DNA of 5,377 bases. It comes from an uncultured Clostridia bacterium (lineage in GTDB: Bacteria > Bacillota > Clostridia > Christensenellales > Borkfalkiaceae). A program made the position numbers and the translations under genes. The stretch is from positions 1-5,377 of the forward strand of contig USSJ01000103.1 of assembly GCA_900557285.1 (NCBI GenBank). Direction: 5' to 3'. Below the pieces are notes generated by a model. The model was not told the origin of the DNA and did not search any database. It worked only from the letters and a program-made list of their open reading frames with translations. This document shows, in pieces, positions 5,356-5,377 of the stretch (the stretch's first letter is position 1; each line of letters begins with the position of its first letter).

Positions 5356-5377
5356 GACGGAGCAATGTTGCTCCGTC
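5356..5377 (+). terminator. Probable operon terminator, cut by the window end
   Basis: GACGGAGCAA (5356-5365) and TTGCTCCGTC (5368-5377) form a perfect inverted repeat, realistically a 9-bp stem with a 4-nt loop, 26 nt past the last stop codon. The bases before it (AAAAAGCGCCC, 5345-5355) suggest that the stem continues past the window into GGGCGC and a T run, which would make it bidirectional. That outer half is predicted, not seen. Confidence 0.7.

Noticed and set aside
4631..5365. Minus-strand open frame of 244 codons antisense to the two regulators.
   Set aside because: It is a shadow of the MarR and DtxR genes. It has no ribosome binding site near its start and no recognisable motif.

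Overview
The window looks like chromosomal DNA of a low-to-mid GC Gram-positive bacterium, most likely a member of the Clostridia (Bacillota). This is inferred from strong GGAGG-type ribosome binding sites before every gene, a textbook SigA promoter, a DUF378 membrane protein, and a LolD/FtsX-type ABC exporter coupled to a MarR regulator. No sequence search was possible, so the taxon is not firm. Codon style looks uniform across the genes. I see no rRNA, tRNA, CRISPR array, insertion sequence or other sign of mobile DNA.

Left part (1-741): a 43-residue, strongly cationic protein of unknown function lies on the minus strand at 69-200, with its own -10 box, ribosome binding site and a GC-rich terminator just past its stop codon. 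Divergent from it, on the plus strand, is a 77-residue DUF378 membrane protein (408-641). It ends at a perfect 16-bp-stem intrinsic terminator (691-741).

Middle (742-1109): a gene-free stretch of about 370 bases. Positions 742-939 hold nothing I can support. The part nearest the operon holds a dyad (940-960), a perfect-consensus promoter (981-1009, 17-bp spacer) and a leader of about 94 nt. The leader contains partial inverted repeats and a possible 17-codon upstream ORF that overlaps the next gene's start.

Right part (1110-5377): a tightly packed four-gene plus-strand operon. It encodes an ABC ATPase of the LolD/MacB class, an 878-residue FtsX/MacB-like permease, a MarR-family regulator and a short DtxR/MntR-family metal-dependent regulator. 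The last two genes overlap by 4 nt (ATGA). The ATPase and permease should form an ABC transporter that expels, or mechanically signals about, a hydrophobic or envelope-active compound. The MarR protein is the obvious local repressor of the leader promoter. The metal regulator either shares that job or uses the operon, or an internal promoter inside the MarR gene, only for its own expression. A hairpin beginning at 5356 and cut by the window end is probably the operon terminator.

The points most worth checking are the pairing of a MarR and a DtxR-type regulator behind one exporter, the mixed MntR/DtxR-like metal-ligand set of the latter, the leader ORF, two promoter-like sequences inside operon genes, and a CxxC motif in the extracytoplasmic part of the permease.
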